A stretch of DNA of 64,000 nt from Methylobacterium amylolyticum (GTDB lineage: Bacteria > Pseudomonadota > Alphaproteobacteria > Rhizobiales > Beijerinckiaceae), in assembly GCF_030700245.1 (NCBI RefSeq), contig NZ_JAUYZI010000021.1, positions 43,250-107,249 on the forward strand, in the 5' to 3' direction. The notes below the pieces were generated by a model. It was not told the origin of the DNA, ran no database searches, and saw nothing but the letters and a program-made list of their open reading frames with translations. Below, in pieces: positions 31,186-39,593 of the stretch. The first letter of the stretch is position 1; each line of letters begins with the position of its first letter. Made by a program: the position numbers and the translations under genes.

Positions 31186-32187
31186 ATGTCGACCACCTTC
31201 AAGATCTTTCTCGCGCTCTGCGCCGCCGCCCTCGTCGTGCCGTTCGTGCCGGGCCTGATCTACCCGGTCTTCGTGATGAAGGTGATGTGTTACGGGCTGT
31301 TCGCCTGCGCCTTCAACCTGCTGCTCGGATTCACCGGGCTCGTCTCCTTCGCGCACGCCGCCTTCCTCGGCAGCGCCGGCTACGTCACCGGCGCCCTGAT
31401 GATCCGCTTCGGCGCCCACCCGCTCGGCATGCCCGCGGCGCTCGCGGCGGGCGTCGCGGCCGCCGCCCTGGTCGGCTTCGCCATCGGCGGCCTCGCGATC
31501 CGACGCCGGGGCATTTACTTCGCGATGATCACCCTGGCGCTGTCGCAGATCGTCTACTTCCTGGCGGTGCAGTTCCGCTGGACCGGCGGCGAGGACGGGC
31601 TCCAGGGCATCCCCCGCGGCAGCCTCCTCGGCCTCGACCTCTCCTCCGATACGACGATGTACTACGTGACCCTGGCGCTGTTCGCGGCGGGCTTCCTGTT
31701 CGTCGACCGGGTGGTGCACTCGCCCTTCGGCCAGATTCTCCAGGCGGTGCGGGACAACGAGGCGCGGGCGACCTCGCTCGGCTACGACACCGGCCGCTTC
31801 AAGCTGATCGCCTTCGTGCTCTCGGCGGGGGTGGCGGGCTACGCCGGGGCGCTCAAGGCGCTCGTGTTCCAACTCGTCTCGCTCAACGACGTCTCGCTCC
31901 ACACCTCCACCGAGGTGGTGCTGATGACGCTGCTCGGCGGCGTCGGCACCATCTTCGGGCCGCTCGTCGGCGCCGCCCTGGTGGTCGGGCTCCAGAACTA
32001 CCTCGCCACGATCGGCGACCTCGTCACGGTGGTGATCGGCCTGATCTTCATCGTCTGCGTCTCGTTCTTCCGGCGCGGCTTCGTCGGCGAGTTCCTGCAC
32101 CTGCGCCGACGGCGCGCCGAGCGCGCGACACGCCGCCCGGCGCTGCGGCCGGAGCCCGAGACCGCGCCCGCCGCCGAGCCCGCCTGA
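31186..32187 (+). CDS. livM: ABC transporter permease, LivM type
   Basis: The 333-residue partner permease has about nine hydrophobic segments. Motifs include AFNLLLGFTGLVSFAHAAFL, IRRRGIYFAMITLALSQIVY, the coupling region QAVRDNEARATSLGYDTGRF, SAGVAGYAGALKALVF and LLGGVGTIFGPLVGAA. The C-terminal 30 residues are a charged Arg/Glu tail. It completes the five-component importer that begins at 27261. Confidence 0.92.
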   Translation: MSTTFKIFLALCAAALVVPFVPGLIYPVFVMKVMCYGLFACAFNLLLGFTGLVSFAHAAFLGSAGYVTGALMIRFGAHPLGMPAALAAGVAAAALVGFAIGGLAIRRRGIYFAMITLALSQIVYFLAVQFRWTGGEDGLQGIPRGSLLGLDLSSDTTMYYVTLALFAAGFLFVDRVVHSPFGQILQAVRDNEARATSLGYDTGRFKLIAFVLSAGVAGYAGALKALVFQLVSLNDVSLHTSTEVVLMTLLGGVGTIFGPLVGAALVVGLQNYLATIGDLVTVVIGLIFIVCVSFFRRGFVGEFLHLRRRRAERATRRPALRPEPETAPAAEPA

Positions 32188-32321
32188 CCGGCGCCTCACC
32201 GTCCCGCGCGGACGAACCACGAGATCCGCCGCCACGCCCGGTCGACGCGTGCGCGGAACAGGGCGTCCTGCGCCCGGAGTCGGCCCCAACGCGTCACGCA
32301 CACGATCAAGGACCAACAGCC

Positions 32322-33218
32322 ATGTGGACCGGTGTCATCCCCGCCGTCACGACCAAGTTCAACGCCGACGGCAGCCTCGACCACGCCGAGATGGAGCGCT
32401 GCTTCGGCCTCCAGATGCAGGCCGGCTGCGACGGCCTCATCGTCTGCGGCTCGCTCGGCGAGGGCCCGATGCTGTCGCAGGACGAGCGCGTCGAGGTCCT
32501 GAAGCGCGCGCAAGCGGCGGCGCAGGGCAAGCCGGTGCTGATGACCGTCTCGGAGGCCGGCACCCGCGAGGCCTGCGCGCTGGCCGCCAAGGCGGCCAAG
32601 GCCGGGGCTTCCGGCCTGATGGTGGTGCCGAGCCCGATTTACCACACCGACCCGGCCGAGACGGTCGCGACCCTGCGCGCGGTGGCGGCCGCCGGCGACC
32701 TGCCGGTGATGATCTACTCCAACCGCGTCGCCTACCGGGTCGACGTGACGCCGGAGATCATGGAGGACTTGGCCGCCGACGCTCGCTTCGTGGCGATCAA
32801 GGAATCCTCCGACGACATCCGCCGCACCACCGAGATCATCAACCGCCTCGGCGACCGCTACGCCGTGCTCACCGGCGTCGACAACCTCGCCTTCGAGGCG
32901 CTGGCGGTCGGCGCCTGCGGCTGGGTCGCGGGCCTCGTCTGCGCCTTCCCGGAGGAGACGGTGGCGATCTACCGGCTGATGAAGGCCGGCCGCTACGACG
33001 AGGCGCTGGCGATCTACCGCTGGTTCCGGCCGCTGCTCGACCTCGACGTGTCGACATACCTCGTCCAGAACATCAAGCTCGCCGAGGCCATCGCGATCGG
33101 CTCCACCGAGCACGTGCGGGCGCCGCGCCGGCCGCTGGCGGGCCCGCGCCGGGCCGAGGTCGAGGCGGTCGTGCGCGCCGCGATCGAGGCCCGCGCGACC
33201 CCGGCCGCCGCGGCCTGA
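32322..33218 (+). CDS. Dihydrodipicolinate synthase/N-acetylneuraminate lyase family protein
   Basis: The 298-residue TIM-barrel enzyme forms a Schiff base with a keto-acid through K160 (FVAIKESSDD), assisted by Y132 (MIYSNRVAY). It also has the family glycine-rich loop GSLGEGPML (43-51). Enzymes of this class include DapA, sialic acid aldolase, and hydroxyproline-pathway pyrroline-carboxylate deaminases. Lying after an amino-acid-type importer with a GntR regulator, a catabolic role on the imported compound is more likely than lysine synthesis (inference). It starts 134 bp after livM. Confidence 0.82.
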   Translation: MWTGVIPAVTTKFNADGSLDHAEMERCFGLQMQAGCDGLIVCGSLGEGPMLSQDERVEVLKRAQAAAQGKPVLMTVSEAGTREACALAAKAAKAGASGLMVVPSPIYHTDPAETVATLRAVAAAGDLPVMIYSNRVAYRVDVTPEIMEDLAADARFVAIKESSDDIRRTTEIINRLGDRYAVLTGVDNLAFEALAVGACGWVAGLVCAFPEETVAIYRLMKAGRYDEALAIYRWFRPLLDLDVSTYLVQNIKLAEAIAIGSTEHVRAPRRPLAGPRRAEVEAVVRAAIEARATPAAAA

Positions 33219-34004
33219 GACCGGGCGGCGCCGATCCCGACCGATCGTCGGAATTGGCGCGTCCGGCGGACGCCCGCCGCCCCGCCGTCGCGGGGGGCGC
33301 AGGAACGGCATCGGCCGGCGGTGGTGACGGATCGCGCCGCCGGTGGAGGCACTGGGGCCGGCCGCTGTGAGGATGGCGGGCGTCGGAACGAGATCCGGGC
33401 CCGCCCGTCGACGCCCGCCCCGCATCCTCGGACCGGGCCCCGGACGGCATCGTCGCCGCGGGGCACGCAGCCCGCCTCCCGGCGCACCCTCTCGCCGATC
33501 CGGCACGCTCACGGACGGAGCGCACCCCTGCCGCGCGGCCGCGCGGCGCCGGATCCCCAGCGTTTTTTCTTGTCGATCCGTTTCACGGCCGTGTGTGCAG
33601 CGCCCTGAACGCGCGCCTCAGCCGGGTGAAACGATTGCAAACGACCGCCGGTGATCCGGCGCGACGCACGCAACACGCGGAAATGCGCGGTTATAGTGCT
33701 GGTTCGCCGTATACAATACAGTGCCCTTCGCGACCTGTCCGGATCTTGACCGCGCCCGTATGTTGCCGTCTACTTGGTCGATGGCAATTAATGATTTGTC
33801 AATAATTGTCAAACCCCGGGGAAGATCGATCCGTTCGATCCCGACGACTGACATCGCGCGGAGCGCCGACCGGACCGGGCGGCCTCCGCGCGCGACCGGG
33901 ACGGCGCGCGGTCATCGGGGATGCGCGTCACGAGGTCCTTCATCCGGCGAGGCGACGGGTTCGACGATGATCATGGCGAGTTCCGCGAGGTTCGACGGCG
34001 CGCG
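33219..34004. other. Long gene-free stretch
   Basis: I see no convincing gene in these 786 bases. The middle (about 33560-33860) is clearly less GC-rich than the surroundings. It contains GTATACAATAC at 33709-33719, which shares TATACAAT with the operator candidate at 27218-27233, and TTGTCAATAATTGTCAA at 33796-33812, an imperfect palindrome. It may be a regulatory region for the genes at 34005/34178 or a decayed sequence. Confidence 0.4.
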
Positions 34005-34181
34005 ATGAGCCTTTCGACGGTCACCGACGTCAGACGGCCGGCCTCGCTGGAAGAGACCGGCGACGGGCATCCCGGCTGCGCCTGGCCGGCGGGGGGCACG
34101 CGACCGTTCTTCGGGCCGCAGACGGGGGCCGATGCGCCGTTCGCCCCCGACCGCCTGTTCGAGACGCGCGCCGCCCCATGA
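34005..34181 (+). CDS. Small hypothetical protein coupled to the ABM-domain gene
   Basis: A 58-residue frame (MSLSTVTDVRRPASLEETGD…) has a stop that overlaps the next ATG by four bases (ATGA), as in many real gene pairs here. The sequence is Gly/Pro/Ala-rich with no recognised family, and the ribosome site is weak. It may be a chance frame. Confidence 0.35.
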   Translation: MSLSTVTDVRRPASLEETGDGHPGCAWPAGGTRPFFGPQTGADAPFAPDRLFETRAAP

Positions 34182-35134
34182 GCGCGCCCGCGGCCAGCGT
34201 CAGCATCGTGACGCAGACTTCCGTCCGGCCGGAGAGCGCCGACGCGTTCGCCCAGTGGCAGGGCGGGACCGGCGCGGTGATCGCCGGCTTCCCGGGCTTC
34301 ATCGAGCAGCGGCTGATGCCGCCGCAGCCGCCGCTCCAGGTCGACTGGGTGATCCTTCAGCGCTTCCTCAGCCTGGAAGATGCGCAGCGCTGGCTGAGTT
34401 CTCCCGAGCGGCAGGCCCGCATCGAGGGCGCGGCCGCGATGCTGGTCGGGCGCGACGACGTCCACATCGTCAACGACGCCGCCAGCGCCGCCCGGACCGC
34501 CCCGGTCTCCGCGGTGATCAGCACCCGGGTGAAGCCGGGGATGGAGGCGGCGTACCTGAAGTGGGAGCAGAAGGCGGCGGCCGCCCAGTCGCGGGCCCCC
34601 GGGCTGCAAGGCTACCGCTTCGAGCCGGCCGTCCCGGGGGTCCAGGAGGACTTCGTCGCGATCCTGCGCTTCGACAGCGAGACCAACCTGCGCGCGTGGC
34701 TCGACGCGCCGGAGCGGCAGGCGCTGATCGAGGAGGCGGCGCCGCTCACGGCGGAGTTCCACACCCGGACGGTGCAGAGCGGCTTCGAGCAGTGGTTCCG
34801 GGACGCCACGCCGGCGGGGGCCCCCGCGCCCGCGGCGTGGAAGATGAACATGATCGTCATCCTGACGCTCTACCCGACCGTGTTCCTGTGGGGGCTGCTC
34901 ATCGGAGCGCCGATCCTGTCGGGCGTGCTGAAGCTGGATTTCCCGGTGGCGCTGTTCATCGGCAACGTCTTCAGCGTGTTCCTCACCGCGCACCTCGTGC
35001 CCTGGACCGCCAGCCGGCTCGGCTGGTGGCTGGCGCCGGCCCCGGGCGGACGGGTCCGCGCCGATCTGCTGGGCGCGGGTCTGATGGTCGCGGCCTACGC
35101 GGCGATGATCCTCGCGTTCTGGAAGCTGTTCTGA
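34178..35134 (+). CDS. Tandem antibiotic-biosynthesis-monooxygenase-like domains with C-terminal membrane segments
   Basis: The 318-residue product has two ferredoxin-like ABM-type repeats: about 5-95 (VTQTSVRPESADAFAQWQ, FPGFIEQRLMPP) and about 105-205 (VISTRVKPGMEAAYLKWEQK, APGLQGYRFEPA). About three transmembrane segments follow from 225 on (MNMIVILTLYPTVFLWGLLI, VALFIGNVFSVFLTAHLV, MVAAYAAMILAFWKLF). Similar soluble domains are small oxidases or stress proteins; the membrane anchoring suggests a different role. The reaction is unknown. Confidence 0.7.
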   Translation: MSAPAASVSIVTQTSVRPESADAFAQWQGGTGAVIAGFPGFIEQRLMPPQPPLQVDWVILQRFLSLEDAQRWLSSPERQARIEGAAAMLVGRDDVHIVNDAASAARTAPVSAVISTRVKPGMEAAYLKWEQKAAAAQSRAPGLQGYRFEPAVPGVQEDFVAILRFDSETNLRAWLDAPERQALIEEAAPLTAEFHTRTVQSGFEQWFRDATPAGAPAPAAWKMNMIVILTLYPTVFLWGLLIGAPILSGVLKLDFPVALFIGNVFSVFLTAHLVPWTASRLGWWLAPAPGGRVRADLLGAGLMVAAYAAMILAFWKLF

Positions 35135-35262
35135 CGGGCGGATCCGGCGGCGCGCCGGGCTCGCGGGCCGCGCGCCGGCCTCGCGTCGGGCGGCCGTCAT
35201 CCGGAACATCGCGGTGCCGGGCGTCCGGGCGGCGCGGAAGGGGTCGGCGGGATGATCGCGCG

Positions 35263-36411
35263 ATGCGCATAGCGGTGCTCCGTATCGGCCTGCTCGTGGC
35301 GGCGGCCCTGACGGTCGGGGCCTGCCCGGGAGCCGGGCTGGTCGGGGCCGCCCGGGCGGCGGCGCTGCCGTATCCCGCGGCGGCGACGCCGCCTCTGCCC
35401 GGCAAGGTCCACGGCCGGCGCCCGCACGCCGCGCGGCCGCAGCCGGCCGGGGCCGCCGCGCGGGAGACCGAGGTCGCCGTGGCGGCCGCGACCGTCGCGG
35501 CGGCGCCCCCGCCCTCGGTCTTCAGCTTCACCGACACGGTCGTCAGCTACCGGTTCCAGGGGCCCTCGGCGGAGCCCGGTCTGTTCGTGAGGCGGTCCGA
35601 CGGCACGGCGACCGGCGGCTTCGCGCCCCGCGCGGTGCCGAAGAACGTCGTCAACCTGTTCCACGCCAACACCTGGGCCTACGGCACGAACCTCCTCTCC
35701 CTCGACATCCTCCGGTCCGGATCCCAGGACCCGGCCGGCGACAAGCTGCGCCCGTTCAAGGATTACGGCGCCACCGAGCTCTACCTGATCTACCGGGGCG
35801 TCCTGAGCCTGAACCGGATCTTCGACACCGCGGCGCTGGCGATCCCCGGCTTCGTGAGGGATGTCGGCCTGTCGTTCGGGGCCGACGTCAACACCAAGAA
35901 CACCGCCTTCGATTCCGAGAAGCGCGCCGGCACCTTCGGCCTCAGCTTCGCCTTCGACGTGCCGGTCGGGTTCGTGAACCTGAAGGTCCAGGCTTACAAG
36001 GAGTTCTCGCGCAACGGCTTCGCCGGGAACGGCTCGATCTACGGCCGGGTCCCGGGCTTCGACTACGCGCACTTCCGCAGCGTCGAGTACAAGATGACCC
36101 CGGAATTCGAGATCACCTACAGCATACCGCTGGCCTTCACCGGCCTGCCGCTGTCCCTGGCCGGGTTCAACACCATCATCCTGCCCAAGGGCCGCTACGG
36201 CGGCATCAACGAGAACGACACGCAACTCGAATTCGTCTCGCAGACCAACCTCGTCCTCGATCTCGGGGCGCTGGTCGCCGACACGCCCAACCGGGTCGAG
36301 GTGTTCGCCGGGTTCCAGTACTGGCACAACAAGTTCGGCGGCGACCCGCGCCGCACCATCAACACCGAGGAGAAGGCTTTGGTCGCGGGCATCGCCTACC
36401 ACCTGAAATAG
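35263..36411 (+). CDS. Predicted outer-membrane beta-barrel protein
   Basis: The 382-residue product has a signal peptide (MRIAVLRIGLLVAAALTVGA, cleaved near ARA-AALP at about 32) and a Pro/Ala-rich linker (33-82). The barrel domain begins at FSFTDTVVSYRFQG and carries alternating aromatic strands (NLLSLDILRSG, ATELYLIYRG, GTFGLSFAFDVPVGFVNLKV, NRVEVFAGFQYWHNKFGG). It ends in a typical final strand, ALVAGIAYHLK. It resembles nucleoside-channel-like outer-membrane proteins; the ligand is not visible. It is followed by a strong hairpin. Confidence 0.7.
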   Translation: MRIAVLRIGLLVAAALTVGACPGAGLVGAARAAALPYPAAATPPLPGKVHGRRPHAARPQPAGAAARETEVAVAAATVAAAPPPSVFSFTDTVVSYRFQGPSAEPGLFVRRSDGTATGGFAPRAVPKNVVNLFHANTWAYGTNLLSLDILRSGSQDPAGDKLRPFKDYGATELYLIYRGVLSLNRIFDTAALAIPGFVRDVGLSFGADVNTKNTAFDSEKRAGTFGLSFAFDVPVGFVNLKVQAYKEFSRNGFAGNGSIYGRVPGFDYAHFRSVEYKMTPEFEITYSIPLAFTGLPLSLAGFNTIILPKGRYGGINENDTQLEFVSQTNLVLDLGALVADTPNRVEVFAGFQYWHNKFGGDPRRTINTEEKALVAGIAYHLK

Positions 36412-36532
36412 GGCATCGTCCCGAAAGGTGGTCACCGGCTTTCGGAAAAGATGATGCAAAAACAGAGGCCTAGCGCATCGTCCTGGATCCGATATCCAGG
36501 ACGATGCGCTAGGCCGGGCGAGGAGGCGGCAG
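36412..36532. terminator. Repeat unit with a perfect 21-bp hairpin between convergent genes
   Basis: Positions 36468-36488 and 36494-36514 are perfectly complementary 21-bp arms (inner part CGCATCGTCCTGGAT / ATCCAGGACGATGCG) with a 5-base loop CCGAT. Upstream, CCGAAAGGTGGTCACCGG and CTTTCGGAAAAGATGATGC form part of the same dispersed unit. Placed between a plus-strand and a minus-strand gene, it can act as a bidirectional terminator, though no T tract follows. Confidence 0.6.
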
Positions 36533-37489
36533 TCAGGCGCGACCCGCCCGCAGGTCGCGCGGCGAGAGGCCGAAGCGCTTGCGGAACCCGCGGTTGAACG
36601 TCGGCACGTCGGTGAAGCCGCACCCGTAGGCGATCGTCGCGATCCTCAGCCGGTCGTCCTTCGGCGCCTCCAGCCGGCGGCGCGCGAGGTCGAGGCGCGC
36701 GTCGCGGATCGCCGCCGCGATCCCGCCGCTCTCCGCGAAGGCCCGGTACAGGCGGGCCCGCGACACGCCGAGGGCGACGTGGATGTCGCCCGGGTTGAGG
36801 TCCGGATCGTGCATCCGGCGGGCGATGTGCGCGCGGGCGAGCGAGGCGACCGCCGCTTGCGAGAGGTCCGCGTCCGGCCGCCCGGCCGCGTCGCCGACGA
36901 GGCGGCCCAGCAGGTGCAGCGCGCCGTCCACCGCGGCCTGCGCCTCGCTCTCCGACATCCAGGCGACCGACGCGGCGACCGTCCTCAGGCAGGCCGCGAA
37001 CGCCGCGCTCGCGGGCTGCGCGCCGATGCTGCGGCCCGCGAGGGCGTCGACGCCGCCGACCCGCGCCTGGAAGGTCTCCCGCGGGACGGCGAGCCGGATC
37101 TCCGCGTAGTCGCTCTGGGTGCCCGCGAGGAACGGCCGGCCCCGCAACAGGAAGCTGATGTCGCCGGCGCCGAGCTGCGCGCCGTGTCCCTGCTGCTCCT
37201 GATACCCGACCCCGTCGAGCCCCAGGCCGATCACCACCATCTCGGGCGCGTTCCGGTCGACGTGGCGGGCCCGGAACGCCAGCTCGACCGGGCTGCTGAC
37301 CGTGTGCGTCAGCAGCCAGTCGGCCGTCGCGACGGTGAGGCGCTTGGCCGAGAACGGCTCGCGCGGGCGCCGGGGCCCGACGTCGCCGAACCGGGCCAGC
37401 GCCGTGCAGCGCCAGAACTCGAAGGCGCGCCCCGGCTCGATGTGGCGCGTCGTCTCGATCAGGCTCGGAACGATCACCGGGCTGGTCAC
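36533..37489 (-). CDS. AraC-family transcriptional regulator
   Basis: The 318-residue regulator has an N-terminal cupin-like sensing part (about 1-190; HIEPGRAFEFWRCTALARFG, GAGDISFLLRGRPFLAG) and a C-terminal pair of helix-turn-helices (about 215-315: LNPGDIHVALGVSRARLYRA; IATIAYGCGFTDVPTFNRGF; RKRFGLSPRDLR). GTG at 37489 is preferred because GGGAGG lies just upstream; an ATG at 37549 would add 20 unconserved Arg/Pro-rich residues. The target is unknown; the MFS gene upstream on the same strand is one candidate. Confidence 0.88.
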   Translation of the reverse strand: MTSPVIVPSLIETTRHIEPGRAFEFWRCTALARFGDVGPRRPREPFSAKRLTVATADWLLTHTVSSPVELAFRARHVDRNAPEMVVIGLGLDGVGYQEQQGHGAQLGAGDISFLLRGRPFLAGTQSDYAEIRLAVPRETFQARVGGVDALAGRSIGAQPASAAFAACLRTVAASVAWMSESEAQAAVDGALHLLGRLVGDAAGRPDADLSQAAVASLARAHIARRMHDPDLNPGDIHVALGVSRARLYRAFAESGGIAAAIRDARLDLARRRLEAPKDDRLRIATIAYGCGFTDVPTFNRGFRKRFGLSPRDLRAGRA

Positions 37490-37703
37490 GCGTCGGCCTC
37501 CCGTCCTGCCCGGCGGGTCCTGCCGGGCCCGCGGGTCCGGTCGCTGCATCGCGGTCCAGATCGACGGGATGGCATCATCGGATCGATGGTCTCACGATCG
37601 GGGGGCGGGCCTCAAGCCGTCCGGGCGCGCCCAGGTTCGGGATGCCGAAGTTCGGTGGGCCCGGGTTCGGGGCGCGGTGGGACGCGCCGTCGCGCGCCGC
37701 GCC

Positions 37704-39185
37704 CTACGCCACCGCCTTGCCGGACAGGCCGCGCGGCCCGCCGAGCAGGAGGGCGCCGCTGGCCGCCAGGACGGCGGTGATCACCGCGAACATGGCGTGC
37801 GGCCCGTAGGCGGCCAGGACGGGCAGCAGGACGACCGGCGCCAGGGCCGCGGCGACCCGGCCGCCGGCCCAGGCGCAGGTCAGGGCCGAGGCGCGCAGGG
37901 GCGTGGGCATGACCTCCGTCGCGTAGATGCCGAGGATGCTGCCGTAGGCCGCGGCCGCCGTGTTGAACGCGGTGCCGACGAGGATCAGGGTGACGTAGCC
38001 GCCGCTCGCGGCGAAGGCCATGCCCAGGGCCGCCATCGTCCCGGCGAGGACCGTGAGGCAGGCGCGCCGTTCCAGCCGGTCGACCACGAGGGCGGTGAGC
38101 AGGGTACCGAGCGGCGGGCCGAGCATCGACAGGGCGGCGAACAGCAGGGATTGGTCGACCCTGAACCCCTTCTCGACCATCACGACCGCGCTGAGCAGCG
38201 GGAAGCCGATCGTGGCCCAGGGGGCGAGCGTGTGGAGGGCGACGAACAGCGCGGTCCTGCGCACTTGAAGCGGCTCGGCGAGGAGCGCCCGGAAGCCCGC
38301 CCGCGCCGGCAGCCCCGGCGCGGCGGCCGGCGCGGTCATGGCCGCCCCTGTCTTGGCCGCCGCTGTCTTGGCCGCCCCTGTCTTGGCCGCCGCTGTCTTG
38401 GCCGCCGTCTCGAACCGGCGACAGGCGCGGTCGGCCTCGACGGGGCGCCCGGCCGCGGCGAGCCACCGGGGCGATTCCGGCAACCGGGCGAACAGCGCGG
38501 CGCCCAGGCCGGCCAGGGCCGTCCCGAGGAGGAGGGCCCAGCGCCAGGGCTCGATCCCGAGGGGGCCCGCGGGGGCGAGCGCCCGGACCAGCAGGAGCAC
38601 GGCCGAGCCGCCGAGGAAGCCGGTCCCGGCACAGACCAGCAGCAGGGCGCCCCGCCGCCGCGGCGGCATCACCTCGGCGAGATAGGTCGCCATCAGCGGC
38701 GGGAATCCGCCGATCGCGAAGCCGGAGACGGCGCGCGCCGCCGTCAGGGACGCGAGGCCGGGGCTCAGGGCGGCGGCGAGCGACCCGGCCGCCATCAGCA
38801 GGAGGGCGGCCTGGAGGGCGTACCGGCGCCCGAACCGGTCGCCCAGCATGCCGAAGACCGGCGCGCCCACCGCCCCGCCGGCGAAGACCGAGGCCAGGAG
38901 CAGGGACAGGTCGCCCCGGGGCACGCTGTGGGGCGGCGCCACGAAGATCGCCGCCAGCGCGTTGCTGAGGGCGACCTCGGCGATATCCGTGAACAGGCCG
39001 AGGGTGCAGACCGCCAGGATCGCCGCGTGGAGCCGCGTGACCCGCAGGCCGTCGAGCCGCCGCGCGATCGCGGCGACGGAATCGTCCGCGCCTGCATCCC
39101 CCGCCGCAGCCGCGCCGGCCGTCGCGCCGTCCTCACGAGTCTCGAGCAACGGCGTCGTCCTCTCGGCAGGGGCGCGGCGGCACAT
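37704..39185 (-). CDS. MFS transporter (sugar/organic-acid symporter type)
   Basis: The 493-residue permease has 12 hydrophobic segments and the MFS signature GMLGDRFGRRYALQ after TM2, with the related LEAE-type loops PESPRW and VDRLERRACL. The N-terminal 60 residues are a cytoplasmic tail. The central loop contains an unusual Ala/Lys/Thr repeat (TAAAKTGAAKTAAAKTGAA), encoded by a 30-bp tandem DNA repeat at about 38344-38403. The PESPRW and overall pattern resemble the metabolite:H+ symporter and SV2-like branches. The substrate is unknown. The start may be internal; no strong ribosome site precedes 39185. Confidence 0.82.
   Translation of the reverse strand: MCRRAPAERTTPLLETREDGATAGAAAAGDAGADDSVAAIARRLDGLRVTRLHAAILAVCTLGLFTDIAEVALSNALAAIFVAPPHSVPRGDLSLLLASVFAGGAVGAPVFGMLGDRFGRRYALQAALLLMAAGSLAAALSPGLASLTAARAVSGFAIGGFPPLMATYLAEVMPPRRRGALLLVCAGTGFLGGSAVLLLVRALAPAGPLGIEPWRWALLLGTALAGLGAALFARLPESPRWLAAAGRPVEADRACRRFETAAKTAAAKTGAAKTAAAKTGAAMTAPAAAPGLPARAGFRALLAEPLQVRRTALFVALHTLAPWATIGFPLLSAVVMVEKGFRVDQSLLFAALSMLGPPLGTLLTALVVDRLERRACLTVLAGTMAALGMAFAASGGYVTLILVGTAFNTAAAAYGSILGIYATEVMPTPLRASALTCAWAGGRVAAALAPVVLLPVLAAYGPHAMFAVITAVLAASGALLLGGPRGLSGKAVA
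38340..38407. repeat. In-gene tandem repeat in the MFS central loop
   Basis: The unit CTTGGCCGCCGCTGT / CTTGGCCGCCCCTGT alternates as a 30-bp period for about 2.3 copies, coding for KTAAA/KTGAA blocks in the cytoplasmic loop. It could vary in copy number between strains by slippage. Confidence 0.75.
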
Positions 39186-39593
39186 CCGATGGCCGCGCGC
39201 CGTTTGCTTCGGAGCACGGCATCGGATAGAGATTAACCGGCATCAAAGTCAGAATCGGTCCGGTGCTGGTCAGTGCGCGCGGAAGCAACTCAGAGTATTG
39301 TATGTGAATTAATTGGTTGTGGTCCGGCCACGCCCGCCTGAGGAGCGCGTCGGGACCATTCCGCTCTCTTTCCGATGGAGCCTCTCGGCGGACCGGGTCG
39401 AGGGCGTCACGCATCGTGACGGATCCGGTCATCGCCCTGCGCCCCTCCGGCCGCCGATCTCGATAGCATCCCTGTCACGGCACCAGGAAGGTCCGGGCAG
39501 GGTGGGGGCGACACCTGTCCTCGACCGTCGCCGGGGCAGGCGCGCGGGCCGGGCGCCGCCCGAACGACGGGGACGGGAACGGGGTAGGATGCG
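39186..39593. other. Gene-free stretch between divergent MFS and binding-protein genes
   Basis: No gene is seen in these 408 bases. The AT-rich part at 39293-39318 (TATTGTATGTGAATTAATTG) is the most promoter-like sequence and could serve the binding-protein gene. The remainder is ordinary GC-rich sequence. Confidence 0.4.

Noticed and set aside
29656..32316. An 886-codon minus-strand frame over the permease genes
   Set aside because: Its composition (His, Glu, Arg, Gly runs) is that of an antisense frame of hydrophobic genes; livH and livM are clearly real.
33593..33854. Small frames on both strands in the AT-rich gap after the DapA-family gene
   Set aside because: They overlap each other, lack ribosome sites and show no family signal.
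38340..38410. CRISPR-like array in the MFS gene
   Set aside because: Repeats are contiguous without spacers, in frame, and code for Ala/Lys/Thr units.
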